Origin: Polaromonas vacuolata
Lineage (GTDB): Bacteria > Pseudomonadota > Gammaproteobacteria > Burkholderiales > Burkholderiaceae_C
Direction of reading: 5' to 3'
NCBI RefSeq assembly: GCF_012584515.1
Contig: NZ_CP051461.1
Location: 2,041,501 to 2,105,500 of the forward strand
DNA: 64,000 nt
Part shown: positions 53,378-64,000 of the stretch, piece after piece
Position numbering within the stretch: the stretch's first letter is position 1
Layout: each line of letters starts with the position of its first letter
The notes under the pieces: model-generated
The model's database searches: none
What the model was told of the DNA's origin: nothing
The model's input: the letters and a program-made list of their open reading frames with translations, nothing else
Made by a program: the position numbers and the translations under genes

Positions 53378-55804
53378 TCATGCGCGCAAGCGTGCTTGTA
53401 ATTCACGCTGTAAGCTGGTGAGCACGGACTGCACAGCAGACTCAATATCATCCTCAGTCAGTGTAGCTGTACCGCCCGAAAGAATAAGTCGAACTGCCAA
53501 GCTTTTTTCACCCATTTGCAAACTGGTATTGCCAGCCACGGGCCGGTAGACATCGAATAGTTGGGCACGCAGCAAGCGGCCTTGGGTTTGTGCGCCATTG
53601 ATAGTACGCACCAAGTCAGCATGGGTAACACTTTCAGCGACGATTACAGCAATATCGCGCTCGACTGGTTGCAACTTGCTGACAGGCGAGAATTCAGGCA
53701 CTGGGCGTTGCAGCACCGCCTCCAAGTCAAGCTCAAACAGCAGCGGCGCAAGCGCCAATTCGTAGCTCTGACGCCACTTAGGGTGAAGCTCACCCACAAA
53801 ACCAATAGCCTTGCCATTGAGGCTTACGCAAGCGCAGCGTCCAGGATGCATCGCAGGATGTTCTGCAGGTGAAAACTCGGCTTGCAAAGGTGCGAGCAAG
53901 GCCTGCACATCGCCTTTGATATCGAAGAAATCGACGGCTTTATCCGCTTGCCCCCAATGCGTGGGTGAACGTGGACCATAGGCTAAACCACTTATACGCA
54001 TGGGCTGGTTGAATCCGGCCACCGTGGTATCCGTGTTCTGGCTATTCGCATCACGCAAAAAAACATGACCTAGTTCAAACACATTTATGCGCGGTGCTTT
54101 ACGGTCAAGATTAAACTTAAGCACTTGCAGCAATGAGCCCAACAACGAAGAACGCATCACGCTCATCTGGCTAGCAATCGGATTGAGCAGTTTGATTGGG
54201 TTGGCGTTGCCAGCGAGTTCGTGCTCCCAGCGCTCTTCCACAAAACTAAAATTAATCGTTTCTTGATAACCCAAACCAGCCAGTGCGCGGCGCACAGCGA
54301 ACGGACTACGCTCTGACTCAGGGCGAACCCTAGCGGTGATGGGCGCAAGCGGCGGTGTAGCTGGCAAATTATCGTAGCCCAACATGCGCACGACTTCTTC
54401 AATCAAGTCTTCTTCGATTTGCAAGTCAAAGCGAAAGCTTGGCGGGGTTACTGTTAAAGTGCCCTCCCCTTCTTTGACGTCTAAACCCAAGCGCTGCAAA
54501 GCATCTAAACATTGAGCCTGCGAGACCGGCATACCCAAAACCTTGGCGGCACGAGCGACACGTAATGTGACTGGCACTGACTTGGGGATGTTGACCTGAA
54601 TATCGTCCATGGGTCCGCAAACCGTCTCAGGCAGGCCGCAGATATCAAGAATTAATTGCGTGATGCGTTCTAGATGTTCAGTGGTGTGACCTGCATCTAC
54701 ACCGCGCTCAAAACGATGACCCGCATCGGTAGAAAAATTGTAGCGGCGTGATCGGCCAGCAATAGCTTTAGGCCACCAAAAGGCGGCTTCGACGTAAATA
54801 TTTTGCGTCTCATCCGTAACCGAAGTCGCGTCGCCACCCATGATGCCAGCCAGAGATTCGACTTGAATATCGTCAGCAATGACACCGACTTTTTCGTCAA
54901 CTGTGACGGTATTGCCGTTAAGTAATTTAAGCGTCTCACCGGCTTTTCCCCAACGCACATCGAGGCCACCATGAATTTTGTCAAGGTCAAAAATATGTGT
55001 AGGTCGGCCCAACTCAAACATCACGTAGTTAGAAATATCGACCAATGCAGTCACGCTGCGTTGGCCGCAACGCGCCAACCTGTCCACCATCCAAGTAGGT
55101 GTCACCGCTTTAGTGTTAACGCTGCGCAGCACACGACCCGAAAAACGGCCGCACAAATCGGGGGCACTGATCTTGACGGACAAACGACTTTCATCGCCAA
55201 CCGCAACGCTTGGAAAACTCAGCGCTTTAAGTGGTGAACCGGTCAACGCAGAGACCTCACGGGCTACGCCGTAAATGCTCAAGCAATGCGCCAAATTTGG
55301 GGTGAGTTTGAGCGTGAATAAAGTGTCGTCGAGCTTTAAATACTCACGAATATCTTGACCGGGTTGGGCATCATCAGCCAACTCCATTAGGCCGCCATGA
55401 TCTTCGCTGAGTTTTAGCTCGCGAGCTGAGCACAACATGCCCTGACTTTCAACACCGCGCAACATTCCCAACTTTATCAAGAAAGGTTTGCCGTCTTCAC
55501 CGGGTGGTAGTTCTGCGCCAACTAGTGCGCAAGGCACTCGAATACCAACGCGCGCATTAGGCGCACCACAAACAATGCTTAGAAAATCACTACGGCCCAC
55601 ATCAACCTGACAAATGCGCAGACGATCGGCATTCGGGTGTTGTTGTGCATCGACGATTTGACCGACCACAATATGGTTAAACGGCGGAGCAACAGGCTTG
55701 AGTTCTTCGACTTCTAGGCCAGCCATAGTCAAGGTGTGAGCGAGTTGTTCAGTGCTCAAAGAGGGGTTGCAAAATTCGCGCAACCAGGATTCAGGAAATT
55801 GCAT
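53378..55804 (-). CDS. pheT: Phenylalanine-tRNA ligase beta subunit
   Basis: 808 residues, normal length. It contains the N-terminal tRNA-binding EMAP-like domain (VVGQIVDAQQHPNADRLRIC), the B3/B4 editing domain, B5 domain, the catalytic-like core (LLNPIASQMSVMRSSLLGSL) and the C-terminal ferredoxin-fold anticodon-binding domain (ISKLQPVERDIAVIVAE-type region). With PheS it forms the alpha2-beta2 enzyme charging tRNA-Phe. It starts 32 bases after pheS. Confidence 0.96.
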   Translation of the reverse strand: MQFPESWLREFCNPSLSTEQLAHTLTMAGLEVEELKPVAPPFNHIVVGQIVDAQQHPNADRLRICQVDVGRSDFLSIVCGAPNARVGIRVPCALVGAELPPGEDGKPFLIKLGMLRGVESQGMLCSARELKLSEDHGGLMELADDAQPGQDIREYLKLDDTLFTLKLTPNLAHCLSIYGVAREVSALTGSPLKALSFPSVAVGDESRLSVKISAPDLCGRFSGRVLRSVNTKAVTPTWMVDRLARCGQRSVTALVDISNYVMFELGRPTHIFDLDKIHGGLDVRWGKAGETLKLLNGNTVTVDEKVGVIADDIQVESLAGIMGGDATSVTDETQNIYVEAAFWWPKAIAGRSRRYNFSTDAGHRFERGVDAGHTTEHLERITQLILDICGLPETVCGPMDDIQVNIPKSVPVTLRVARAAKVLGMPVSQAQCLDALQRLGLDVKEGEGTLTVTPPSFRFDLQIEEDLIEEVVRMLGYDNLPATPPLAPITARVRPESERSPFAVRRALAGLGYQETINFSFVEERWEHELAGNANPIKLLNPIASQMSVMRSSLLGSLLQVLKFNLDRKAPRINVFELGHVFLRDANSQNTDTTVAGFNQPMRISGLAYGPRSPTHWGQADKAVDFFDIKGDVQALLAPLQAEFSPAEHPAMHPGRCACVSLNGKAIGFVGELHPKWRQSYELALAPLLFELDLEAVLQRPVPEFSPVSKLQPVERDIAVIVAESVTHADLVRTINGAQTQGRLLRAQLFDVYRPVAGNTSLQMGEKSLAVRLILSGGTATLTEDDIESAVQSVLTSLQRELQARLRA

Positions 55805-55836
55805 TATGTGCTTTCAGCTTATTTTTTTGGATTTAA

Positions 55837-56904
<1,068 letters not shown>

Positions 56905-56977
56905 TTATTTCTGAATTCTTGTATGCATTTTGTGCTGCGTAGGCAGCTGCGGGTGATAGAGCCGGCAGGCCTGAATG

Positions 56978-57016
56978 AAAAAAGGGCCAGAGCCTTTTCA
57001 AGCTCTGGCCCTTTAT
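56978..57016 (-). terminator. Hairpin terminator/attenuator between rplT and pheS
   Basis: On the minus strand, AGGGCCAGAGC, a short loop and GCTCTGGCCCT form a strong stem followed by a T run. It ends the infC-rpmI-rplT transcript or attenuates pheST. No phenylalanine-rich leader peptide was found upstream, unlike the E. coli pheM arrangement. Confidence 0.75.
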
Positions 57017-57061
57017 TTTCTTACCAGCCGCTATGAATCAGACAGCAACTAGGTTTGAAAA

Positions 57062-57424
57062 TCAGGCAGCAGCCAATTTGGCTTTGACCTGGTCGACGAT
57101 GGCGCCAAATGCGGCACTGTCGTGAATCGCCATATCGGACAAAACCTTACGGTCAATCTCGATACCGGCTTTGCGCAATCCGTTAGCGAACTGGCTGTAG
57201 GTGATGCCGAACGAACGGCTGGCTGCATTGATACGGGCAATCCACAAGCGGCGGAAAACACGTTTCTTGGTACGACGGTCACGGTAGGCATATTGCCCAG
57301 CCTTCATTACCGCTTCTTTAGCGACGCGGAAGACATTACCGCGGCGACCGCGAAAACCTTTTGCAAGGGCTATGATTTTTTTGTGGCGGGCGCGAGCCGT
57401 TACACCACGTTTGACGCGAGGCAT
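57062..57424 (-). CDS. rplT: 50S ribosomal protein L20
   Basis: 120 residues with the family start [20 protein letters not shown] and [20 protein letters not shown]. It binds 23S rRNA early in assembly, and in many bacteria L20 also represses its own operon. It follows rpmI by 25 bases. Confidence 0.97.
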   Translation of the reverse strand: MPRVKRGVTARARHKKIIALAKGFRGRRGNVFRVAKEAVMKAGQYAYRDRRTKKRVFRRLWIARINAASRSFGITYSQFANGLRKAGIEIDRKVLSDMAIHDSAAFGAIVDQVKAKLAAA

Positions 57425-57449
57425 TTAATTACTCCTGAACGTTGTTAAA

Positions 57450-57653
57450 TTAAATGCCACGGCCTGGAAGCATCTGTGCCATGTGACCCATATTGGTCTC
57501 ATGAACAGCTACTGATCCACGCAATTGACGCTTGTTCTTGGTGGTCTTCTTAGTCAGAATGTGACGTTTGAAGGCTTGACCACGTTTGACCGTGCCACCT
57601 GGACGAACTCGGAAACGCTTTTTAGCGCCGCTCTTGGTCTTCATTTTGGGCAT
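57450..57653 (-). CDS. rpmI: 50S ribosomal protein L35
   Basis: 67 residues: [20 protein letters not shown] and [20 protein letters not shown], the standard L35 sequence. Second ribosomal gene of the infC-rpmI-rplT unit, about 220 bases after infC; that gap holds no gene. Confidence 0.97.
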   Translation of the reverse strand: MPKMKTKSGAKKRFRVRPGGTVKRGQAFKRHILTKKTTKNKRQLRGSVAVHETNMGHMAQMLPGRGI

Positions 57654-57876
57654 ATAAATGCTCCTTTTGATTTGTGCTCGTGAGGCGCTGCGAACCTACG
57701 CAGACTTGACGGCCCCGAGACACTTATAAAGGCCGCCAGCTCCGAGAAGTTTTAGCTTCTCGCTGCCCGCAGCCTTGGCGAAAAAAGCGCATGGCTTTCT
57801 TCAGTCGAAAGACGGATTCTACTCTGACTTTAAGGGATAGCTTTACAGCCAGCCCTTTTAATTTTTATGCGCCGCA

Positions 57877-58467
57877 TTAAGAAGTGCTAGCAGCAGCTTC
57901 TGTTGACTGTTTGGCGCCTGGTTTTTTACGACCCGGTGCAATCATCATGACCATTTGACGACCTTCTAGTTTTGGAAACTGCTCAACCAATATCAGATCG
58001 GCGAGCTCATCACGAATACGTGCAAGTAAAGCCAAACCGATTTCTTGGTGAGTAATTTCCCGACCACGAAAGCGCAGAGTAATCTTGCACTTATCGCCAT
58101 CATCTAGAAAACGCTTGATATTTCGCAACTTGATGTTGTAGTCACCATCATCAGTACCGGGGCGGAATTTAATTTCCTTAATCTCGATAACTTTTTGCTT
58201 GGATTTGGCGTCCGCCGCTTTTTTCTGCTCGGCATATTTGAACTTGCCGTAATCCATTAATCTACAAACGGGTGGAACCGCTGTTGGAGAAATCTCCACC
58301 AGATCAACATCATATTCACCTGCTAGACGCAATGCCTCCATCAAATTGACGATGCCCAAAGGCTCGTTATCGGGGCCAGAGAGACGCACTTCGGGAGCCA
58401 TGATTTCACGGTTCAAGCGGTGCTTGCGTTCTTCGCGGTGACGACGGTCACGAAATTCTGTAGCGAT
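57877..58467 (-). CDS. infC: Translation initiation factor IF-3, with an ATC start codon
   Basis: 196 residues when started at ATC (58467-58465): [17 protein letters not shown] leads straight into [25 protein letters not shown] lies at good distance ahead of the ATC, and this N-terminus is the one shared by IF-3 of this group, so the ATG at 58401 (MAPEVRL) would remove conserved residues. Rare AUU/AUC starts are known for infC, where IF-3 rejects its own start codon and so limits its own synthesis. The C-terminal domain includes [15 protein letters not shown]. Confidence 0.93.
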   Translation of the reverse strand: MATEFRDRRHREERKHRLNREIMAPEVRLSGPDNEPLGIVNLMEALRLAGEYDVDLVEISPTAVPPVCRLMDYGKFKYAEQKKAADAKSKQKVIEIKEIKFRPGTDDGDYNIKLRNIKRFLDDGDKCKITLRFRGREITHQEIGLALLARIRDELADLILVEQFPKLEGRQMVMMIAPGRKKPGAKQSTEAAASTS

Positions 58468-58576
58468 GGTTTTTGTCCTTCAATGCTTGCTATAAAAGCT
58501 ATAGCGGCTTTGCCCAATGAGATGATAAAGATGAACCAAAAACGCTCAACAATGTTTGCTTGAGCGTTAAATCTGA

Positions 58577-60484
58577 TCAGGTTTTTTGTGCAATGTCCGT
58601 AGCGATTTGCGCTGCAAATGCTGCTAGTGACATGACGCCAAGGTCTTTATTACCGCGGGCTCTTACTGCTACTGCGCCGGCTTCTTTTTCCTTGTCACCA
58701 AGAACAAGAATATAAGGGGGCTTTTGTAACGAGTGCTCTCGTATTTTATACGTTATTTTCTCGTTCCTGAGATCTAATTTGACTCTTATCCCTTGATTTT
58801 GCAGTGTCTTTGCCACTTCGCGTGCGTAATCAGCTTGTGCATCTGTAATCGTAAGTACGCAAACTTGTTCCGGCGCTAGCCAAGTAGGTATCGCGCCAGC
58901 GTGCTCCTCAATCAGTATTCCGATGAAGCGCTCAAGGCTGCCAACAATCGCGCGATGCAGCATGACAGGTCGGTGACGGGCGCCGTCTTCGCCCACGTAT
59001 TCAGCATCGAGTCGCTCGGGCATTGAGAAGTCGACTTGCATAGTGCCGCACTGCCACTGACGGCCAATCGCGTCTTTTAACGTGTATTCGATCTTAGGTC
59101 CGTAGAACGCACCGTCGCCTGGAGATACTTCAAATTCGCAACCGGATGCACGCAGACTTTCCATCAAGGCATGCTCGGCTTTGTCCCAACTTTCGTCTGA
59201 ACCAATACGGGCTTCTGGACGCGTCGCGACTTTGTAAATGATGTTTTTAAAACCAAAGTCGGTGTAGACCTTTTGCAGCAAGGTTGTGTAGTCGACACAT
59301 TCTTTGAGAATTTGCGACTCAGTGCAAAAAATATGGCCGTCGTCTTGGGTAAAACCACGCACACGCATGATGCCGTGCAGACCGCCCGAAGGCTCATTGC
59401 GATGGCATTGACCGAACTCGCCATAACGCAATGGCAAATCGCGGTAGCTCTTAATGCCTTGCTTGAAAATCAAAATGTGACCGGGGCAGTTCATAGGCTT
59501 GAGCGCATATTCACGCTTTTCGCTCTCGGTCGTGAACATGTTGTCGCGGTACTTGTCCCAGTGACCTGTTTTCTCCCACAAAGTCTTGTCTATAACTTGT
59601 GGGCCTTTGACCTCTTGATATCCATTGTCTTGGTAGACCTTGCGCATGTATTGCTCAACGCCTTGCCAAATAGTCCAACCCTTGGGATGCCAAAAGACTA
59701 GGCCGGGCGCGTGATCATCAATGTGAAATAAATCCAGCTCTCGGCCTAACTTACGGTGGTCACGCTTTTCAGCTTCTTCTAGTTGAAGTAAGTAGTTTTG
59801 CAAGTCATCTTTAGTCGCCCAAGCCGTGCCGTAGATGCGTTGCAGCATCTCGTTTTTGTGGTCACCGCGCCAATAGGCACCAGCTAACTTCATGAGCTTG
59901 AAAAACTTAAGCTTGCCGGTGCTGGGTACATGCGGGCCACGGCACAAATCTTCAAAATCACCTTCGCGGTAAAGCGAGACATCTTCGTTTGCTGGGATGC
60001 TGGCAATAATCTCAGCTTTGTAAAACTCACCTTGGCTTTTGAAATGCTCCACTGCCGCGTCGCGTGGCAATACGCGGCGTGTGACGGCTTCGTCCTTGGC
60101 CGCGAGTTCGGTCATACGCTTTTCGATAGCGATCAAATCGTCGGGCGTGAAGGGGCGCTTGTAGGAAAAGTCGTAGAAGAAACCGTTTTCAATCACCGGG
60201 CCAATCGTCACCTGTGCATCGGGGAACAATTCTTTGACGGCATAGGCCAACAAGTGAGCGGTAGAGTGGCGAATCAAGTCTAGGCCGTCCGCATCCTTGG
60301 CGGTGATGATGCTAAGGGCACTGTCTTTTTCGATCAGAAAACTGGTGTCAACCACTTTACCGTCGACTTTGCCGCCCAATGCAGCTTTAGCCAAGCCTGC
60401 GCCAATGGAGGCAGCGACTTCAGCCACGGTAACGGCCTGAGGAAATTCGCGCTGTGATGCGTCTGGAAGCGTGATCTGAATCAT
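58577..60484 (-). CDS. thrS: Threonine-tRNA ligase
   Basis: 635 residues. TGS domain (1-60), editing domain with HSTAH (residue about 74) and the CxxxH-type partner, class II core with zinc ligands in MNCPGHI, motif 2 [15 protein letters not shown] and motif 3 [15 protein letters not shown], then the anticodon-binding domain ([14 protein letters not shown]). Complete. It is the first gene of the thrS-infC-rpmI-rplT-pheST-ihfA run. Confidence 0.97.
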   Translation of the reverse strand: MIQITLPDASQREFPQAVTVAEVAASIGAGLAKAALGGKVDGKVVDTSFLIEKDSALSIITAKDADGLDLIRHSTAHLLAYAVKELFPDAQVTIGPVIENGFFYDFSYKRPFTPDDLIAIEKRMTELAAKDEAVTRRVLPRDAAVEHFKSQGEFYKAEIIASIPANEDVSLYREGDFEDLCRGPHVPSTGKLKFFKLMKLAGAYWRGDHKNEMLQRIYGTAWATKDDLQNYLLQLEEAEKRDHRKLGRELDLFHIDDHAPGLVFWHPKGWTIWQGVEQYMRKVYQDNGYQEVKGPQVIDKTLWEKTGHWDKYRDNMFTTESEKREYALKPMNCPGHILIFKQGIKSYRDLPLRYGEFGQCHRNEPSGGLHGIMRVRGFTQDDGHIFCTESQILKECVDYTTLLQKVYTDFGFKNIIYKVATRPEARIGSDESWDKAEHALMESLRASGCEFEVSPGDGAFYGPKIEYTLKDAIGRQWQCGTMQVDFSMPERLDAEYVGEDGARHRPVMLHRAIVGSLERFIGILIEEHAGAIPTWLAPEQVCVLTITDAQADYAREVAKTLQNQGIRVKLDLRNEKITYKIREHSLQKPPYILVLGDKEKEAGAVAVRARGNKDLGVMSLAAFAAQIATDIAQKT

Positions 60485-60861
60485 GTAATGGACTTTAGAG
60501 CGTTGGAGACAACAAAAAGCGCGGAACCTGCCGCGCTATGAAAGTTATCCGAAGAGTAATTTAGTTTGATGACTCAAAACTAGTTAACTGGCTTGGCCGG
60601 CAGGGCTTAATCAGTTGAGGCGTGTGAGCGTCGAGTTCGCTGCAATGTCAAAAGACAAGTCGATGGGGTTGGCAGTAGAAAAGCAAACATGCATGTATTT
60701 TACGGCAGCTTTGCCCACCCTTTGATTAAGCAGCCTGATAGACATGTCACAAGCCCACTAAAGGCCATAAAAGCAAAATAAAAAACCCGGCAAAAGCATC
60801 TTAATGCTCGCCGGGTTTTGACCAATCAACGCTCTAAGTCATCAGAGCGCATTAAAGATTT
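60485..60861 (-). terminator. Intergenic region with aceA terminator
   Basis: No gene in about 375 bases. At 60783-60820 the minus strand reads AAAACCCGGC...GCCGGGTTTTTT, a strong hairpin followed by T residues, which should end the aceA transcript. The thrS promoter must lie between this hairpin and 60485. Confidence 0.8.
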
Positions 60862-62181
60862 TTAGTGGAACTGCTCTTCTTCGGTTGAACCTGTCAATGC
60901 AGTAACGCTGGACTTTCCGCCCTGAATCACAGTCGTTACTTCGTCAAAGTAACCAGTGCCGACTTCTTGCTGATGGGACACAAATGTGTAGCCACGATCA
61001 CGAGCTGCAAATTCTGGCTCTTGCACTTTCTCAATGTAAGCCGTCATACCGCGTGCTACATAGTCTTGCGCCAAGTCGAACATGTTGTACCACATCGAAT
61101 GAATGCCGGCCAAGGTGATGAACTGGTACTTGTAACCCATGGCGCCTAGTTCTTTCTGGAACTTGGCAATGGTTGCATCGTCAAGGTTTTTCTTCCAGTT
61201 AAACGACGGCGAGCAGTTGTAGGCCAACATTTTTCCGGGGTGAACTTTGTGCACTGCTTCGGCAAATTTCTTGGCGAACTCAAGGTCAGGCGTGCCAGTC
61301 TCGCACCAGACCAAATCAGCGTAATGGGCATAAGCAATAGCGCGACTAATCGCCTGGTCCATGCCTTTACGGGTTTTGTAAAAGCCTTCTGCTGTGCGCT
61401 CGCCGGTAATGAATGGCTTGTCGTTTTCGTCGTAGTCGCTGGTGAGTAAGTCAGCAGCTTCTGCATCAGTACGGGCAATCACCAAAGTAGGTACGCCGCA
61501 AACGTCAGCTGCCATACGGGCCGCAATCAACTTTTGGCAAGCCTCTGCAGTAGGCACCAACACCTTGCCACCCATGTGACCGCATTTTTTAACTGATGCG
61601 AGTTGGTCTTCAAAGTGAACACCAGCAGCGCCAGAATTAATCATGGCTTTCATCAATTCAAATGCATTCAGCACGCCGCCAAAACCAGCTTCAGCATCGG
61701 CAACGATGGGGGCGAAGTTATCGATATAGCCCTTGTCGCCAGCGTCAATGCCTTTGGCATGTTGGATTTCGTCCGCACGGCGGAACGTGTTGTTGATACG
61801 CTCAACGACTTTTGGCACCGAATCGACTGGGTACAAAGATTGGTCTGGGTACATAGCGGCGTAGCCGTTGTTATCTGCAGCGACTTGCCATCCCGACAGG
61901 TAAATGGCTTTCACGCCAGCCTTAACTTGTTGCATGGCTTGACCACCCGTCAGAGCACCAAGGCAGTTCACATAGGCTTCTGTGTTAACCAAATTCCAAA
62001 GCTTTTCGGCACCGCGGCGAGCCAAGGTGTGCTCGATTGGGAAGGAGCCGCGCAGACGAACCACATCCGCTGCCGTGTAACCGCGCTTAATGCCTTTCCA
62101 GCGGGGGTTGGTTGCCCAGTCTTTTTCAAGGGCGGCGATTTGTTCTTCGCGGCTTGATACTTCAGTATGGTGTTGGGTCAT
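60862..62181 (-). CDS. aceA: Isocitrate lyase
   Basis: 439 residues. Splits isocitrate into glyoxylate and succinate in the glyoxylate shunt, allowing growth on acetate and fatty acids. The catalytic motif [13 protein letters not shown] is present, with [24 protein letters not shown] and [16 protein letters not shown] precedes the ATG. It is monocistronic, ending at the hairpin near 60800. Confidence 0.96.
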   Translation of the reverse strand: MTQHHTEVSSREEQIAALEKDWATNPRWKGIKRGYTAADVVRLRGSFPIEHTLARRGAEKLWNLVNTEAYVNCLGALTGGQAMQQVKAGVKAIYLSGWQVAADNNGYAAMYPDQSLYPVDSVPKVVERINNTFRRADEIQHAKGIDAGDKGYIDNFAPIVADAEAGFGGVLNAFELMKAMINSGAAGVHFEDQLASVKKCGHMGGKVLVPTAEACQKLIAARMAADVCGVPTLVIARTDAEAADLLTSDYDENDKPFITGERTAEGFYKTRKGMDQAISRAIAYAHYADLVWCETGTPDLEFAKKFAEAVHKVHPGKMLAYNCSPSFNWKKNLDDATIAKFQKELGAMGYKYQFITLAGIHSMWYNMFDLAQDYVARGMTAYIEKVQEPEFAARDRGYTFVSHQQEVGTGYFDEVTTVIQGGKSSVTALTGSTEEEQFH

Positions 62182-62478
62182 GGTGCGCTCCGTAGGTTAA
62201 GAAGAGTTTGAAACTAAACGATTTGATTTCTGGTCTGGGTCTAGTTTAAGTCTTCTACAAGACTATTTTTACTCTTATGTCTTATATAAGATAAAAATTA
62301 AATTCAATTAAATCAACAGTTATTTTTGCTTTTGCCACAATACAAAATGTCGTCTCTTATATCGAGAAATATTTTTGCAGCGCAACAATTAAATTTTTCA
62401 TATTATAAAAAGCACTATGTTGAATATGAAATTTAAACGGCACAATCTCGATTAATTAACGCAATACAGAAAAAATTG
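62182..62478. promoter_or_regulatory. Divergent promoter region of aceA and the DMT transporter gene
   Basis: About 300 very AT-rich bases between two divergent genes. It must contain both promoters. No clear operator can be named. Confidence 0.45.
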
Positions 62479-63378
62479 ATGAATCGCTTCGCCGCCTTTG
62501 CCTGTCTCGCCTTGAGCATGACTCTGGTTGGCAGCTATGTAGCCCTCTCCAAACCCTTGGTTGCTGCCCTGCCCGTCTTTTTGCTGGCTTGGCTACGTTT
62601 TGGTATAGGCACAGCAGCCATGCTGCGCTGGCTTAAAAAGCCGGCCTTTGAAGCGCCCATGACACAGCTCACCAAGCGCCTATTGTTTCTTGAATCTTTT
62701 CTAGGCAATTTCCTGTTCTCCATTTGCATGCTGTACGGGGTGAGCCTGACCAGCGCTTTGGCTGCGGGCGTCATCATGGCCGCCATTCCCGCCGCAGTGG
62801 CCCTTCTTAGCTGGATCATTTTGCGCGAGAAAATAAGTCTGCGAATATGGGCTGCAGTGGCCTGTGCAGTGCTAGGAATCAGCTTGGTTTCGCTGTCAAA
62901 GAATCAAGGTTTAGAGACTTCTCAACCGCTAAACAGCCAAGCTTGGCTAGGCAATTTACTCTTGATGGCAGCGGTACTTTGCGAGGCCGCTTACGCCGTG
63001 ATTGGTAAACAGCTCACCGGCGTGCTAAGCCCCAAGCGAATCACATCATTAATAAACCTTTGGGGCTTTGCACTTGTCACACCCTTTGGCTTGTGGGTAG
63101 CAATAGACTTTGATTTTGGCGCGGTTCAGCTTCACAGCTGGTTGCTACTGATGTTCTACGCCATGTCAGCCAGCGTATGGACTGTTTGGTTGTGGATGAC
63201 AGGTCTTAAGCTGGTGGCGGCAAGTCAAGCCGGTATCTTCACAGTACTACTACCGGTTAGCGCAGCGGCTGTCGGTGTACTGGTGCTAGGAGAGCAACTT
63301 AACCGAGTGCAGGGTCTGGCATTTGCGATCGCTTTGGCAGGCGTGTTGCTCGCGACCTTGCCGGCCTCGCGTCGCTAG
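62479..63378 (+). CDS. EamA/DMT-superfamily transporter
   Basis: 299 residues from the ATG at 62479 (a TTG directly ahead is in frame). About ten hydrophobic segments in two EamA repeats (AGVIMAAIPAAVALLSWIIL in the first, GIFTVLLPVSAAAVGVLVLG in the second). The substrate is unknown; relatives export amino acids or metabolites. It converges with the ABC permease gene beyond 63378. Confidence 0.88.
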   Translation: MNRFAAFACLALSMTLVGSYVALSKPLVAALPVFLLAWLRFGIGTAAMLRWLKKPAFEAPMTQLTKRLLFLESFLGNFLFSICMLYGVSLTSALAAGVIMAAIPAAVALLSWIILREKISLRIWAAVACAVLGISLVSLSKNQGLETSQPLNSQAWLGNLLLMAAVLCEAAYAVIGKQLTGVLSPKRITSLINLWGFALVTPFGLWVAIDFDFGAVQLHSWLLLMFYAMSASVWTVWLWMTGLKLVAASQAGIFTVLLPVSAAAVGVLVLGEQLNRVQGLAFAIALAGVLLATLPASRR

Positions 63379-63388
63379 TTTTTTTAAG

Positions 63389-64000
63389 TCACTTTTCTTG
63401 CTGTTCCAGTCTTTGCCGCCTTTGCCGACGCAGCATAAGCAGGCTGTAAACAATGATGCCTATAGACACCGTTGCAATCAGCAGCGTAGCGGCAGCATAA
63501 ACCGAAGGATTCAGGCCGCGTCTGGCGTAGCTAAAAATAACCTGTGGCAGCGTTGTCACGCCTGGGCCAGATAAAAATTCTGAAATCACCACATCATCAA
63601 AAGACAGCGTAAAAGTAAGCAGCCACGCTGACACCAAAGCAGGTGTGATACATGGCAAAGTAACCAGAAAAAATACTTGCACGGGCCGGCAACCTAAGTC
63701 TTTGGCCGCGTCCTCCAGCGACAAATCCATCTCTGCCAAGCGCGACTTAATCACCACCGTCGCATAGGCCATGCCCAACAAAGTGTGGCCTATGACAATC
63801 GTCGCCACGCCGCGCTCTGGCCAACCAATGGCGCGTTGCACTGCGACAGAAAGCAGCAGCAGCGACAAACCAATAATGACCTCAGGCATGACCAGTGGCG
63901 CATTGACCATTCCATAAAACAAGGTGCGGCCTGAAAAACGCTTGTAACGCACCAGTACGAAAGCTGCAAAGCAACCCAGTAGCACTGAGAAACAAGCCGT
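63389..64000 (-). CDS. ABC transporter permease, PotC/PotI-like (partial)
   Basis: The 3' part of a spermidine/putrescine-type inner-membrane permease; the frame is open to the window edge, so the N-terminus is missing. Membrane segments around APLVMPEVIIGLSLLLLSVA and FTLSFDDVVISEFL, and the EAA loop EDAAKDLGCRPVQVFFLVTL, are typical. DDVVISEF is characteristic of the PotC branch. The basic C-terminus reads MLRRQRRQRLEQQEK. Its operon partners should lie beyond 64000. Confidence 0.88.
   Translation of the reverse strand, partial: TACFSVLLGCFAAFVLVRYKRFSGRTLFYGMVNAPLVMPEVIIGLSLLLLSVAVQRAIGWPERGVATIVIGHTLLGMAYATVVIKSRLAEMDLSLEDAAKDLGCRPVQVFFLVTLPCITPALVSAWLLTFTLSFDDVVISEFLSGPGVTTLPQVIFSYARRGLNPSVYAAATLLIATVSIGIIVYSLLMLRRQRRQRLEQQEK

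Overview
The window looks like a chromosomal segment of a betaproteobacterium of order Burkholderiales, most likely family Comamonadaceae (Rhodoferax/Polaromonas-like). The basis is the minus-strand housekeeping run thrS-infC-rpmI-rplT-pheS-pheT-ihfA-merR-tRNA-Pro, the sequence style of these proteins, and an aceA isocitrate lyase next door. This is judged from memory of protein families; no search was run.

Layout. (1) 1-4.9 kb: chromosomal flank with a large GAF/PAS/GGDEF/EAL signalling protein. (2) 4.9-52.26 kb: a genomic island of about 47.3 kb. A 51-bp copy of the 3' part of tRNA-Pro(GGG), with one mismatch, lies at 4902-4952, and the intact tRNA gene is at 52214-52290. A tyrosine integrase sits just inside the left end, and AlpA-like and primase-like genes sit near the right end. 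(3) 52.2-64 kb: the conserved translation operon, aceA, a DMT-family exporter and the start of an ABC permease gene.

The island's main cargo is a gas vesicle cluster on the minus strand (about 35.8 to 16.1 kb). Read 5'->3' on its coding strand it runs: unknown 205-aa gene, a consensus sigma-54 promoter, gvpA, a GvpC-like coiled-coil protein, a DnaJ-type zinc-finger protein, gvpN, a coiled-coil gvpV-like gene, a 68-aa gene, gvpF, gvpG, a tandem ArsA/Get3-like ATPase, a TPR-like gene, gvpA paralogue 2, gvpK, gvpA paralogue 3, gvpH (Hsp20), a Cdc48/VAT-like double AAA+ ATPase, a second gvpF, a third gvpF fused to a J-domain, dnaK, a DUF2760 gene, a second Hsp70, a histidine kinase and a lone receiver protein. 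An NtrC-type sigma-54 activator lies at 13.6-15.1 kb between two IS6-family copies. As I recall it, the order matches the Serratia sp. ATCC 39006 cluster (gvpA1...gvpH-gvpZ-gvpF2-gvpF3-gvrB-gvrC), but here it carries an unusual set of chaperones. The proposed reading is a flotation island with its own NtrB/NtrC-like control circuit and a dedicated folding and assembly machine for the very hydrophobic GvpA.

The rest of the island holds a zinc-uptake pair (ZnuD-like TonB receptor and ZnuA-like binding protein), a TIR-domain gene split by an in-frame stop, a frameshifted toxin with its antitoxin, a Tn3-type resolvase with transposase debris, a frameshifted EAL protein, a PQQ-sugar-dehydrogenase-like gene cut at both ends, and many IS3, IS30 and IS6 copies and fragments. 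The accessory ends are heavily decayed, whereas every gas vesicle gene is open.
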